Of a stretch of DNA of 17,141 nt, positions 7,042-15,029 are shown one piece after another. Below the pieces are notes generated by a model. That model was not told the DNA's origin. It made no database searches and was given only the letters and a program-made list of their open reading frames with translations. Each line of letters opens with the position of its first letter. Position 1 is the first letter of the stretch. The translations under genes and the position numbers were made by a program. This DNA comes from Rhodospirillaceae bacterium (GTDB lineage: Bacteria > Pseudomonadota > Alphaproteobacteria > UBA828): positions 1 to 17,141 of the forward strand of contig JAPPKP010000110.1 in assembly GCA_028819955.1 (NCBI GenBank), given 5' to 3'.

Positions 7042-10000
7042 ATGAACCTGATCAGGCTGGCCATCGATCGCCCGATCGCCGTCGTCGCGGCGATACTGAT
7101 GGTGGTCATGTTCGGCCTCGTCGCGTTGCAGACGATCCCGATCCAGCTCACGCCCGATGTCCGCAAGCCGGTCCTCAACGTCGAGACCTACTGGCCTGGC
7201 GCAGCCCCCGCCGAGGTCGAGCGCGAGATCATCACCCAGCAGGAGGAGGTGTTCAAAGGTCTCGAAGGGCTGAACCGCATGATCGGCTCGGCCGACGATG
7301 GCGTCGGTCAGATCGAGCTGGAGTTCGCGGTCGGCACCGATATGGACCGCTCGCTCGTGCTGGTCGCCAACAGGCTGGACCGGGTGCCCGACAAGCCGAG
7401 CGATGCCGCCGAGCCGATCATCAGCTCCGCCGGCTCGGAGGACCAGCCGATCGCCTGGTTCATCCTCTGGCGCCAACCCGGCAACGAGCGTCCGATCCAC
7501 ACCTACGGCGACTTCGTCGAGGACGTGATCCAGGAGCGACTGGAGCGCGTGCAGGGCGTGGCGCGCGTCAACAGCTTCGGCGGCACCCAGCGGGAGCTTC
7601 GCATCACGGTCGATCCCGACCGGATGGCGCGCTACGGCCTCACCGTGACCGAGATCGCGGACGCGCTGCGGCGGTCCAACGCCTCGATTTCCGCCGGCGA
7701 CGTCGAGGAGGGCAAGCGCCGCTACGTGGTGCGCACCGACGGCGAGCTCAACACGCCCGAGCGTGTCGCCAGCGTCGTGCTGCGCTCGGCGAGCGATCCC
7801 CTCTCCGGTCGGCTCGGCCGGGTCACGATGGGCGACATCGCGACGGTCGAGTACCGCCACAAGGAGCCCGTCGCCCGCATTCGCCAGCTTGGGCAGCCGG
7901 CGCTGGCCGTCAACGCGGTTCGCGAGACCGGCGCCAACGTGATCGAGACCATGGCGCGCATCAAGGAGGCCGTGGCGGAGCTCAACGCCGCGGCGATCCC
8001 GCAGGCCGGGCTCGTCTTCGAACAGGTCTACGACGAGACCGTCTACATCGATTCCGCGATCGATCTGGTGCAGCAGAACATCTTCGTGGGCGGCGCACTG
8101 GCCGCCCTGATCCTGCTGCTGTTCCTGCGCTCCTTCTCCGCGACCCTGATCGTCTCCATCGCGATTCCGGTCTCGGTCGTGGGCTCGTTCGTGGCGATGG
8201 CGATTCTCGGGCGCTCCATCAACGTGATTTCCCTCGCGGGCCTCGCCTTCGCCGTCGGCATGGTGGTGGACGCGGCGATCGTGGTGCTGGAGAACATCTA
8301 TCGGTTGAGACAGAGCGGCCACGGGCGCCTGCAGGCCGCCTATTACGGCGCGCGGCAGGTCTGGGGCGCGGTGTTCGTCTCGGCAGCGACCACAGTGCTG
8401 GTCTTCGTGCCCATCCTGGTGATGGAGCTGGAGGCCGGCCAGCTGTTCCGCGACATCGCCGTCGCGATCTCGGTCTCGGTCGTGCTCTCGCTGATCGTGG
8501 CGAGCACCGTGATTCCCTCGCTCGCGAGCCGGATCCTCGGGCGAAGGCGCAGGAGAGACCGCGACGCCTCCGCCTCGCACGCAGCCACGGAGGAAGCACC
8601 GTACCGGCTTCGCCTGCCCGTCATCGACGATTTCGCCGCGCTGTTCGTCCGTGTCGTGCTGGCGTTTACCGGATGGGTCGTGCGCCGCCGGCTGCGCGCC
8701 GCCGGTGTGGCGATCGTGGTCTGCGGCGGCGCGCTCTTCGTCTCGTGGCTGCTGCTGCCCCGGCTCGACTATCTGCCGACCGGCAACCGCAACCTGGTGT
8801 TCGGTGTCCTGCTGCCGCCGCCGGGCTACAACCTCGAGACCACCATGGGCATCGCGCGCTCGGTCGAGGACTCCGTGCGTCCTCTCTGGCGATCCGAGAC
8901 TGGGCCGGACGCCCAGCCCGGCGCGCCGCCCAAGATGGAGCGCTTCTTTTTCGTGACCTTCCGCGACCAGGCCTTCGTGGGTGCGGTCGCGGTCGAGTCC
9001 GACCGGGCCGGTGAGCTGATCGACCCCATCCGCCGCCCGGTGTTCTTCGAGCCCGGCACCTTCGGCTTCGTCAGCCAGGCGTCCCTGTTCGGCCGCGGGA
9101 TCGGCGGCGGGCGCAAGATCGACGTGGATATCTCGGGTCCCGACCTGGAGACCGTGCTCGGCATCGCGCTGCAGGCGACCGGGCTCGTGGCCCAGGCGCT
9201 GCCCTTCGAACAGGGAAACCAGTTCCGCCCCAAACCCGGCCTGGAGCTCGGCGCGCCCGAGGTGCGCCTGCTGCCCGATCCCGTCAAGCTCGGCGACAAC
9301 GGGGTCTCCGCGCGCGAGTTCGGTGCCACGATCGAGGCCTACAACGACGGCCTCAAGGTGGATGAGGTGACCATCGATGCCAAGCGGTTCGACCTGATTC
9401 TGGCGGGGCCGGACGCCAACGTCGACCGCACGCAGGGCATCGAGAGCCTGCCGGTGGTGACCAGGGCCGGCGCCATCGTGCCGGCCAGCTCGCTCGCCGA
9501 TATCGTGGTCACGGCGGGGCCGACCAAGATTCGCCACGTCGAGCGCGAGCGCACGATCACCCTGGAGGTCCGCCCCGCTTCCGACATACCGCTCGAGGTC
9601 GCGCTGGAGCGGCTGGAGACGGGCGTGGTTCAGGCGCTGGAGGGGCGCGGGCTGCCGCCGGGGGTGAAGATCAGGTTGTCCGGCACCGCCGACGACCTCG
9701 AGGCCACGTGGGACGCGATGGCGATCAATCTGGTGGTCGCCATCGCGATCGTCTACCTCATCATGGCCGTGCTCTTCGAGAGCTTCGTCTATCCCTTCGT
9801 CATCATGCTCTCGGTGCCGCTCGCCGCCGCGGGCGGCGTGCTGGGGCTGGCAGCGGTCAACACCTACACCTTCCAACCGCTCGACATGCTGACGCTCCTC
9901 GGTTTCGTCATATTGGTGGGCATCGTCGTCAACAACGCCATCCTGCTGGTCCACCAGACCCTGTTTCACATGCGGGAGGAGCAGATGGCGGTCCCCGACG

Positions 10001-10281
10001 CGATCGTCTCGGCAACCAGGAACCGCATCCGGCCGATCTTCATGTCGACGCTCACCAGCGTGTTCGGCATGCTGCCGTTGGTGCTGTTCCCCGGCGCGGG
10101 CTCCGAGCTCTATCGCGGGCTCGGCTCTGTGGTGATCGGGGGCCTCGCGCTCTCCGCCGTGCTCACGCTGCTGATCGTCCCGCCGCTGCTGGCGGTGGTC
10201 GCGACCCGACAGCAGCGCAAGCGCGAGCGGCTGAGCACGGCTCTGGACGAACCGGCGCCGCGCGGGACCGGCGCGGAGTGA
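7042..10281 (+). CDS. RND efflux pump, inner-membrane permease (AcrB/HAE-like)
   Basis: A 1079-residue pump of the resistance-nodulation-division class, driven by proton influx. It has the family plan: one N-terminal span (about 10-30), a large periplasmic porter domain, six spans, a second periplasmic domain and the last spans, with conserved pieces such as [11 protein letters not shown] near residue 50, [18 protein letters not shown], and [21 protein letters not shown] near the end. In span 4 the AcrB pair D407-D408 is D410-A411 ([12 protein letters not shown]), and in span 10 the position of AcrB K940 is N964 (IVVNNAILL). The first change is also seen in metal pumps such as CusA. The porter region lacks obvious Met clusters, so an organic substrate is likelier. 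No TolC-like gene is near. Its TGA overlaps the GTG of nfi. Confidence 0.95.
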   Translation: MNLIRLAIDRPIAVVAAILMVVMFGLVALQTIPIQLTPDVRKPVLNVETYWPGAAPAEVEREIITQQEEVFKGLEGLNRMIGSADDGVGQIELEFAVGTDMDRSLVLVANRLDRVPDKPSDAAEPIISSAGSEDQPIAWFILWRQPGNERPIHTYGDFVEDVIQERLERVQGVARVNSFGGTQRELRITVDPDRMARYGLTVTEIADALRRSNASISAGDVEEGKRRYVVRTDGELNTPERVASVVLRSASDPLSGRLGRVTMGDIATVEYRHKEPVARIRQLGQPALAVNAVRETGANVIETMARIKEAVAELNAAAIPQAGLVFEQVYDETVYIDSAIDLVQQNIFVGGALAALILLLFLRSFSATLIVSIAIPVSVVGSFVAMAILGRSINVISLAGLAFAVGMVVDAAIVVLENIYRLRQSGHGRLQAAYYGARQVWGAVFVSAATTVLVFVPILVMELEAGQLFRDIAVAISVSVVLSLIVASTVIPSLASRILGRRRRRDRDASASHAATEEAPYRLRLPVIDDFAALFVRVVLAFTGWVVRRRLRAAGVAIVVCGGALFVSWLLLPRLDYLPTGNRNLVFGVLLPPPGYNLETTMGIARSVEDSVRPLWRSETGPDAQPGAPPKMERFFFVTFRDQAFVGAVAVESDRAGELIDPIRRPVFFEPGTFGFVSQASLFGRGIGGGRKIDVDISGPDLETVLGIALQATGLVAQALPFEQGNQFRPKPGLELGAPEVRLLPDPVKLGDNGVSAREFGATIEAYNDGLKVDEVTIDAKRFDLILAGPDANVDRTQGIESLPVVTRAGAIVPASSLADIVVTAGPTKIRHVERERTITLEVRPASDIPLEVALERLETGVVQALEGRGLPPGVKIRLSGTADDLEATWDAMAINLVVAIAIVYLIMAVLFESFVYPFVIMLSVPLAAAGGVLGLAAVNTYTFQPLDMLTLLGFVILVGIVVNNAILLVHQTLFHMREEQMAVPDAIVSATRNRIRPIFMSTLTSVFGMLPLVLFPGAGSELYRGLGSVVIGGLALSAVLTLLIVPPLLAVVATRQQRKRERLSTALDEPAPRGTGAE

Positions 10282-10991
10282 GGGCAAGGGCCGCCGCGCC
10301 GCTCCACGCGTGGGACCTGTCGCCCAAGGAGGCCATCGCGCTGCAGAAGGCGCTCGCCGGCTCCGTGGTCCGCTCGGACCGCTTCGGCCCCGGCGGACGC
10401 CGGGCGATCAGGCGGGTGGCGGGGGTCGATGCCGCCTTCGCCGATGGCGGGCGGGTGATTCGGGCCGCCGCGGTGATGCTGGACTTTCCCGGACTGGTGC
10501 AGACGGGTGACGCGCTGATCGAGCGCCCGACGGCGTTTCCCTACGTGCCGGGGCTGCTCTCCTTCCGCGAGGTGCCGGCGCTGCTAGAGGCGCTCGGGCA
10601 ACTCCCACAGATGCCCGACCTGATCCTCTGCGACGGCCACGGCTATGCCCATCCGCGCCGCTTCGGGCTCGCCTGCCACCTCGGGCTCTGGCTGGACGTG
10701 CCCACGATCGGGGTCGCGAAGTCGAGGCTCACGGGCGCCCACGACGAGCCCGGCTCCGCCAGGGGCGATGTTGCGTGGCTGCTCGCCGACGGGGGCGCGC
10801 GGCCCGGCGAGCGTATCGGCGCCGTCCTGCGAACGCGTGAGAAAGTGAAGCCGGTCTATGTCTCGGCCGGCCACCGGGTGTCGCTCAGGACCGCGGTGGC
10901 GTTGACCCTTGCTTGCGCGACGCGCTACCGGCTGCCTGAGCCCACGCGCCTCGCCGACAAGCTCTCGAAGGCGCACCGGGCCGGGGATTGA
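10278..10991 (+). CDS. nfi: Endonuclease V (deoxyinosine 3' endonuclease)
   Basis: A 237-residue DNA repair enzyme that nicks DNA at the second phosphodiester bond 3' of deoxyinosine, a product of adenine deamination. Family motifs are in order: VAGVDAAF with the metal ligand D51, [10 protein letters not shown] (89-98, with the base-wedging PYVPG and E98), [12 protein letters not shown] (118-128, with D119), PTIGVAKS (142-149, with K148), AGHRVSL and [12 protein letters not shown] at the end. Length agrees with E. coli Nfi (223). The start is GTG at 10278, giving a GTGA overlap with the pump stop; no better start exists before the first motif. The overlap suggests translational coupling to the RND pump. 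No terminator is visible behind it. Confidence 0.93.
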   Translation: MRARAAAPLHAWDLSPKEAIALQKALAGSVVRSDRFGPGGRRAIRRVAGVDAAFADGGRVIRAAAVMLDFPGLVQTGDALIERPTAFPYVPGLLSFREVPALLEALGQLPQMPDLILCDGHGYAHPRRFGLACHLGLWLDVPTIGVAKSRLTGAHDEPGSARGDVAWLLADGGARPGERIGAVLRTREKVKPVYVSAGHRVSLRTAVALTLACATRYRLPEPTRLADKLSKAHRAGD

Positions 10992-11094
10992 CGAAATCGC
11001 GCGGAAGAATGGGGCCTGTGTTCGGGACGCAATGCTGCGAGCTACACGCCATCGTCCTGGTCCAGTATTCTGCCGCTGTCACACGACCTTCCTT

Positions 11095-11100
11095 GAGGAG
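11095..11100 (+). promoter_or_regulatory. Shine-Dalgarno site of the DUF433 gene
   Basis: GAGGAG lies six bases before ATG 11107. The frame is open further upstream, and this site decides for the short form, which starts at the conserved domain. Confidence 0.65.
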
Positions 11101-11106
11101 CCCAAC

Positions 11107-11349
11107 ATGCCCACGGTAGACGACCCGGAGGTCCACAAGCGCATCCACATCGATGCTTCGATCTGTGGCGGGCGGCCCCATATACGAGGCACGCGTGTCA
11201 GGGTGGCCGACATTCTGGAGCTGTTGGCCGAGGGCGTATCGCACGAGGATATCCTCGCCGACTATCCCTACCTCAGTGAGGCAGACCTGAGGGCGGCCTT
11301 GGCCTTTGGCGCGGCTGCGAGTGCGCATCGCATCATTCTCGCCGCCTGA
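11107..11349 (+). CDS. DUF433 family protein, probable antitoxin
   Basis: An 80-residue protein of the DUF433 (COG2442) family, with a small helix-turn-helix-like fold. The signature is CGGRPHIRGTRVRVADIL (about residues 20-37) followed by GVSHEDILADYPYLSEADLRAAL (in part), which is close to the family pattern of G-x-P-x-I-x-GTR-x-x-V and yP-x-L. GAGGAG six bases upstream fixes the ATG. It stands two bases before a DUF5615 PIN-like gene, the usual partner of DUF433, so the role inferred is antitoxin and perhaps autorepressor. Codon use is less GC-biased than in the surrounding genes, which suggests acquisition. No promoter could be called with confidence in the 115 bases before it. Confidence 0.88.
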   Translation: MPTVDDPEVHKRIHIDASICGGRPHIRGTRVRVADILELLAEGVSHEDILADYPYLSEADLRAALAFGAAASAHRIILAA

Positions 11350-11351
11350 CA

Positions 11352-11678
11352 GTGCTATTCCTGATCGACGCGCAATTGCCGCCCGGCTTGGCACGGTGGC
11401 TTTCCGAGAACGGTTATCCCTCCCGGCACATCGACGCTCTCGGCTTGCGCGCCGCTTCCGATGACGTGATCGAAGCCAAGGCACGAGAATTGGGTGCAGT
11501 CATCTGGTCGAAGGATGCCGATTCCGCCGAGCGAGCGCGGCGCACCCAAGGATTGCAGGTGGTCTGGTTGCGGTTCGGCAACACTGCCAATGCTTCGCTA
11601 CGAACCAAGCTGACTCCGTACCTGCGGACCATTGAAGCCGCTCTCAAGGAAGGCGACATCCTCGTCGAAGTCCGTTGA
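11352..11678 (+). CDS. DUF5615 PIN-like protein, probable toxin
   Basis: A 108-residue protein of the DUF5615 (Mut7-C-like PIN) family, expected to be a ribonuclease toxin. Acidic residues typical of the fold are seen: D6 in LIDAQLPP, D37-D38 and E41 in AASDDVIEAKA, and D55 and D57 in SKDADS, where the family usually has TKDxDF. The end VVWLRFGNTANASLRTKL is also family-like. It starts with GTG at 11352, two bases after the stop of the DUF433 gene, so the pair is translated together. Whether it is still active is unknown; the family's final Phe of the KDxDF motif is Ser58 here. Toxin function is inferred from gene pairing rather than from a demonstrated activity. Confidence 0.87.
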   Translation: MLFLIDAQLPPGLARWLSENGYPSRHIDALGLRAASDDVIEAKARELGAVIWSKDADSAERARRTQGLQVVWLRFGNTANASLRTKLTPYLRTIEAALKEGDILVEVR

Positions 11679-11770
11679 TGTGCACGAGAACTCGACGCCC
11701 GATCCATGCAAGGTTCGTTCAGGGGCGGTTGGTACCTGCGCTCAACGCCATTCCCTGAGCCGGGATTCGG

Positions 11771-12007
11771 TCAGGCGCGATTCTCATCCTGCGCGGTGAC
11801 GGTAGCGGGCTCGTCCGAGGCACTGTCGGGAAGGTCCGCAGCGTCATCGACGGCTTCGCCGACCTCGCCGTCGGCCAGCTCGCCGGATTTCTCCCGCCGC
11901 CTCAATTCGGCTCGCTCGGCCTTCAGCTTGGCGCGCTCGGCCTTTCTCGCGGCCTTGTTGCGCTCCCGCTCGAGGCGGGCGAAACGGTAGTTGGGCTTGC
12001 GTGCCAT
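11771..12007 (-). CDS. Small highly charged protein near cspA (MARKPNY family)
   Basis: A 78-residue protein without an assigned function. The N-terminus MARKPNYRFARLERERNK is followed by a Lys/Arg/Ala/Glu helix-like run to about residue 45, then an acidic tail rich in Asp, Glu and Ala. Proteins beginning MARKPNY with a similar basic coil are, from memory, common in alphaproteobacteria as 'hypothetical protein'. The start at 12007 is chosen because it has AGAAGGA upstream and because the extra residues of the longer frame (to 12052) are Arg-rich shadow. Its charge pattern suggests binding of RNA or ribosomes, but this is a guess. It lies 171 bases behind cspA on the same strand, separated by a hairpin. 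Confidence 0.75.
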   Translation of the reverse strand: MARKPNYRFARLERERNKAARKAERAKLKAERAELRRREKSGELADGEVGEAVDDAADLPDSASDEPATVTAQDENRA

Positions 12008-12052
12008 TCGATTCCTTCTGGCTTTGCGGCGGTGCCCGCAGGGCCCGCCCAC

Positions 12053-12070
12053 CCGCCGACGTGACGGCGG
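12053..12070 (-). other. Hairpin before the MARKPNY gene
   Basis: A perfect 6-bp inverted repeat (CCGCCG / CGGCGG) with a six-base spacer lies 46-63 bases before the start of the MARKPNY gene. It may be an operator, a leader hairpin or chance in GC-rich DNA. Confidence 0.25.
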
Positions 12071-12127
12071 TTACGCCGCGACGCCCGCGCGCGCGACCCC
12101 GAGTCGCCCACGAGCGGGCGATGTCAG

Positions 12128-12155
12128 AACGCCGGCGGCGCCTGCCGCCGGCGTT
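12128..12155 (-). terminator. Hairpin terminator candidate after cspA
   Basis: A perfect 12-bp stem (AACGCCGGCGGC / GCCGCCGGCGTT) with a four-base loop lies 24 bases after the cspA stop. On the minus strand the stem ends in GTT followed by CTGACAT, so the U tract is poor, but stem strength and position suit a terminator or a transcript-stabilising 3' end. Confidence 0.65.
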
Positions 12156-12178
12156 TGCTGGGGAAGGTCTCTCGGGAC

Positions 12179-12388
12179 TTAGTCCAGAACGACCAGATTC
12201 TCTGCTGACGCTCTGCCGTCCCGGCCCGGTGTCAGCTCGTACTCGACCTTCTGGCCTTCGCGCAGGTTGGTGAGGCCCGCCCGCTCGACAGCGGAAATGT
12301 GGACGAACGCGTCCTTGGACCCGTCGCTCGGCTGAATGAAGCCGTAGCCTTTGACCGAGTTGAACCACTTCACCGTTCCAGTCGCCAT
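12179..12388 (-). CDS. cspA: Cold-shock protein, CspA family
   Basis: A 69-residue single cold-shock domain, which binds single-stranded RNA and DNA and melts RNA structure. The nucleic-acid motifs RNP1 (KGYGFI, 13-18) and RNP2 (DAFVHI, 26-31) are intact, together with the opening GTVKWFNSVKG. Length equals the usual 66-72 residues. The start ATG has AAAGGAG upstream at good spacing. A leader of unknown length carries a hairpin 27-54 bases before the start, and a strong hairpin follows the gene, so it is probably transcribed alone. Temperature control cannot be shown from sequence, and many alphaproteobacterial paralogues are constitutive or growth-phase dependent. Family call is certain; which paralogue it is, is not. 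Confidence 0.95.
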   Translation of the reverse strand: MATGTVKWFNSVKGYGFIQPSDGSKDAFVHISAVERAGLTNLREGQKVEYELTPGRDGRASAENLVVLD

Positions 12389-12393
12389 GACTA

Positions 12394-12399
12394 CTCCTT
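12394..12399 (-). promoter_or_regulatory. Shine-Dalgarno site of cspA
   Basis: On the minus strand AAGGAG stands five bases before the cspA ATG. Strong site, fitting a highly expressed gene. Confidence 0.7.
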
Positions 12400-12414
12400 T
12401 CGCAAAGTTACACG

Positions 12415-12442
12415 CCCGCGCCGCAACTTGCGGCGTCGCGGG
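12415..12442 (-). promoter_or_regulatory. Leader hairpin upstream of cspA
   Basis: CCCGCG-CCGCAA-C-TTGCGG-CGT-CGCGGG forms an interrupted hairpin; its core is a 7-bp stem (12419-12425 with 12429-12435) around a three-base loop. It lies 27-54 bases before the cspA start and thus most likely in the 5' leader. It could influence message stability or translation with temperature, as leaders of other cold-shock genes do, but the transcript start is unknown. Confidence 0.4.
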
Positions 12443-12599
12443 AGTTCGGGGCGCAGCGTGTCTCTAGAGTAGCTTGGCCCGGCTGGAGCCAGTCAGCGAA
12501 GATACATCAAGGTCACGTGCTACCGACGGGCCCTTGTTGGTCCATTGTGGCTCGCTTTGCAAGGGGTTTCGTGTCTTGCCAAGCATGCCGCAAACGCCC

Positions 12600-14264
12600 T
12601 CAGTTGCCCTTGGGCAGGAGCTTGAGCGCCCACTTGACCGTGGTGGTGTCCTCGACCGGGCCAATCAGCGTGACCTGAGACGTGCGCCGCCGGGTCGCAC
12701 CGTCCCCCGCATAGACGCTCTCGTCGATGCTCATCGACGCGCCGGCGGCGCGCATCTGCCAGACTGCGCCGCTGGCGAGCCGGAGAAGCACGGCTTTCCG
12801 ATCCTCGGTCATCGCGCAGCGCACGTCGGGATGCAGGTGGAAGCGCACCGCGAATTGTCGTCCTCGCCGCCGCCGCTGCCTTATGTGCGTGAGAGTGTCT
12901 TCGCCGCGCACATCGGCGCAGTCGGCGCCCGCATAGAGCCTGCGCTTGTGAACCAGGCCGAGCGTGTCGAGGTAGCCGTCGTGGTCGGTGTCGATCCAGG
13001 TCGCGCCGTCCCGATCGCGCCGCTCCACCTTCACCGACTTGGGGCCTTCCGCGATGCTGCCGTCCGCGCCGAGGGTGGCGGAATTGGTGTCGTCCACGAC
13101 GAGCGTGCTGTGGGCCGCCGTGCCGCGCAGCGCTTCGCGCCAGCCGTCGTCGGGGCCGCGCCAGCCGCCGCAGTTAACGATGAGGCGCTCTCGGGCTGCG
13201 CTCATCTCGAAACTCAGAGTTCCGGCATGGGCCCAACGCCCGGTGGCCGGCGGCGCGCCAGTGTCCGCGATCAGAGTCGCGTGTCTGCCCTCGATGCGCC
13301 TGAATCCGGAGTGGGGCGCATCGAGCGGTGTCTCGCCGGTGTCGGCCGCGGCCCGGCCGAGAGCGAGGTCGATCAGGCCTTGCTCCTCCTCGACGGCGCC
13401 GTTGAAGAGCGCGAGCCCGCCGTCGCCGTGGCGGAACAGGCGGAGCGTCGACGCGAGCCGGGTGATCGCGTCCGAGAGGGTCTGCCCGGCCGGGCGCTCG
13501 CTCGCGTCGAGGGTCGCGCGCAGCCCGGCGAGGCACCATAGCGCCCCAAGTTGCGCCGACGGGTTTCTCTGGGCATGGCACCCGTCGCCCAGCACCTGCT
13601 GAACCAGCGCCGCCTCGAGGAGCTTGAGGCCCTGGGCGAAGCGGCGCTCGCCGTCGGGAAGGCAAAGCCCGGTCTCGATCAATCCCCTGCAAGCGATCAG
13701 GTGCGGCAGCCCCCCGGCCCCGTTGCGCGCCGTGCGCGCCAGGTGGCTGGCCTGGAGCTTGAGCGCCTGGTGAAAACGCTGGGAGAACTCGTTGTCGGCG
13801 CTCTGCAGCAGGAACTCGCTGTGGGCGAGCCAGGCGGTGAGGCGCCGCGCAAGGGACTCCGGACCCCAAACCAGCGCCGCGCTTGCAATCGTCCGATGCT
13901 GCTGCAGCCAGTCGAGCACCAGCGCGCGGGCACGCTCCGCTGCCCCGGCGCCGCCCACCGCGCGCAGATCGCGCAGCCAGGAGAAGCTGTGGAGCTCGCC
14001 GAGCCAGTAGTCGCCGGCATCCTGGTGACGCCAGGGCACCTCTCCCCACTCACCGATCTCGGCGGCACGGACCGTCTGGTTCCCGAACTCGTAGAGACCC
14101 GCAGCAAGCGCTTGGCCGCGCCCGGCCACCCCCGGCACGGGATCGACCGGCCGGTGCAGAAGCTCCGGCGCTTCGGCCGGTGTCCCTCGGCCTGAGGCGC
14201 GACCGCCGAGCCGTCGCAGGGCGCCGAGAAAGCCCTCCGAGGCCCGCTCGTCCCGCGAACCCAT
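12600..14264 (-). CDS. Heparinase II/III family protein
   Basis: A 554-residue protein of the heparinase II/III-like polysaccharide lyase family. After about 50 variable residues comes an alpha-helical toroid-like part (about 55-280), with LYEFGNQTV, WRHQDAGDYWLGELHSFSWL pieces and the family motif DGCHAQRNPSAQ (family DGGHxxRNP). A beta-rich C-terminal part follows (about 320-545), with AHAGTLSFEMSA, HSTLVVDDTNSA and VHKRRLYAG pieces. No signal peptide is visible, so export is doubtful, unlike classical lyases. Its gene stands 14 bases after rpe, on the same strand as rsmB. From memory this linkage recurs in alphaproteobacteria, but its cause is unknown; a role in cell-surface polysaccharide turnover is a guess. 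The start ATG at 14264 has no strong Shine-Dalgarno site, so a shorter form is possible. Confidence 0.87.
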   Translation of the reverse strand: MGSRDERASEGFLGALRRLGGRASGRGTPAEAPELLHRPVDPVPGVAGRGQALAAGLYEFGNQTVRAAEIGEWGEVPWRHQDAGDYWLGELHSFSWLRDLRAVGGAGAAERARALVLDWLQQHRTIASAALVWGPESLARRLTAWLAHSEFLLQSADNEFSQRFHQALKLQASHLARTARNGAGGLPHLIACRGLIETGLCLPDGERRFAQGLKLLEAALVQQVLGDGCHAQRNPSAQLGALWCLAGLRATLDASERPAGQTLSDAITRLASTLRLFRHGDGGLALFNGAVEEEQGLIDLALGRAAADTGETPLDAPHSGFRRIEGRHATLIADTGAPPATGRWAHAGTLSFEMSAARERLIVNCGGWRGPDDGWREALRGTAAHSTLVVDDTNSATLGADGSIAEGPKSVKVERRDRDGATWIDTDHDGYLDTLGLVHKRRLYAGADCADVRGEDTLTHIRQRRRRGRQFAVRFHLHPDVRCAMTEDRKAVLLRLASGAVWQMRAAGASMSIDESVYAGDGATRRRTSQVTLIGPVEDTTTVKWALKLLPKGN

Positions 14265-14278
14265 GGGGTAGGGTGGAG

Positions 14279-15010
14279 TTAGGAGGCCGACGCGCCGATC
14301 GCGCGCGGCCGCGTCCGGGCGCCGTGCGGAGCGCTGCGCCCCGCCTCCCCGGCCGCCCTCAATCGCGCGATGTTGCCGGAATACGCGGCCTCTCCCCCGG
14401 AGAAGCTGGCCGAGCCCGCGACCAGCACGTCGGCGCCCGCGCCCGTGGCGAGGCCGGCCGTGTGCGCGTCGATCCCGCCATCGACGGAGAGGTCGATGGC
14501 ACGCCCGCTCGCGTCGATCAGCGCCCTGAGCGCCTCGATTTTGCCGAGTTGGCTCGGGATGAAGCGCTGGCCGCCGAAGCCCGGGTTGACGCTCATCACC
14601 AGCACCAGATCGATGTCGCCCAGAACCGGCTCGACGGCGTGGATCGGCGTCGCCGGGTTGAGCGCGACCCCCGCCCGTTTGCCCGTGCCCTTGATGTGCT
14701 GGAGGGTTCGATGCAAGTGGGCGCCCGCCTCGACGTGAACAGTGATGGTATCGGCGCCGGCCTCGGCGAACGGCTCGATATAGGGATCGACCGGCGAGAC
14801 CATCAGATGCACGTCGAAGGGCCGCCTGCTGTGTGGTCTGAGCGCCGCCACGACGCCTGCGCCGATAGTCAGGTTAGGCACGAAATGCCCGTCCATCACA
14901 TCGACATGCAGCCAGTCCGCACCCGCGTCCGAGACCGCCCGCACCTCCTCGCCAAGGCGCGAAAAATCGGCCGCTAGAATGGACGCCGCGATCCGAAGCC
15001 CCTGCTGCAT
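14279..15010 (-). CDS. rpe: Ribulose-phosphate 3-epimerase
   Basis: A 243-residue TIM-barrel enzyme that converts ribulose 5-phosphate to xylulose 5-phosphate in the pentose phosphate pathway (and the Calvin cycle where present). Active-site residues are recognisable: S10 in [11 protein letters not shown]35 and D37 in [13 protein letters not shown] (34-46), H68 in DVHLMV, the phosphate-binding VNPGFGGQ (141-148), and D177 in LSVDGGI. The last twenty or so residues, after about residue 222 ([17 protein letters not shown]), exceed the normal end of the family and look low-complexity. The ATG at 15010 is chosen because the conserved first strand follows at once. The gene lies 19 bases after rsmB and 14 before the heparinase-like gene, in one cluster. 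Confidence 0.95.
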   Translation of the reverse strand: MQQGLRIAASILAADFSRLGEEVRAVSDAGADWLHVDVMDGHFVPNLTIGAGVVAALRPHSRRPFDVHLMVSPVDPYIEPFAEAGADTITVHVEAGAHLHRTLQHIKGTGKRAGVALNPATPIHAVEPVLGDIDLVLVMSVNPGFGGQRFIPSQLGKIEALRALIDASGRAIDLSVDGGIDAHTAGLATGAGADVLVAGSASFSGGEAAYSGNIARLRAAGEAGRSAPHGARTRPRAIGASAS

Positions 15011-15029
15011 CGCGAGGTCTGGTACCAGC

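Noticed and set aside
7036..10287. An open frame of 1083 codons on the minus strand, opposite the RND pump gene.
   Set aside because: Its translation is rich in Arg, His, Asp and Gly without any domain or hydrophobic pattern, as expected for the antisense of a GC-rich gene with strong third-position bias.
11065..11075. TATTCT as a -10 box before the DUF433 gene.
   Set aside because: No acceptable -35 sequence at 16-18 bases upstream; too weak to list.
11756..11781. A weak inverted repeat (CTGAGCCG ... CGGTCAG) between the toxin gene and the small charged gene.
   Set aside because: The stem has a mismatch or bulge and no T tract, and part lies inside the coding end of the charged protein, so I would not call it a terminator.
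12464..12664. A 66-codon frame between the heparinase-like gene and cspA.
   Set aside because: No Shine-Dalgarno site, overlap with the heparinase-like 3' end, Ser/Arg-rich composition; the gap more likely holds the cspA promoter.
12474..13541. A 355-codon plus-strand frame opposite the heparinase-like gene.
   Set aside because: Antisense shadow with Arg/Ala/Gly/Glu-rich sequence; the opposite frame has clear family motifs.
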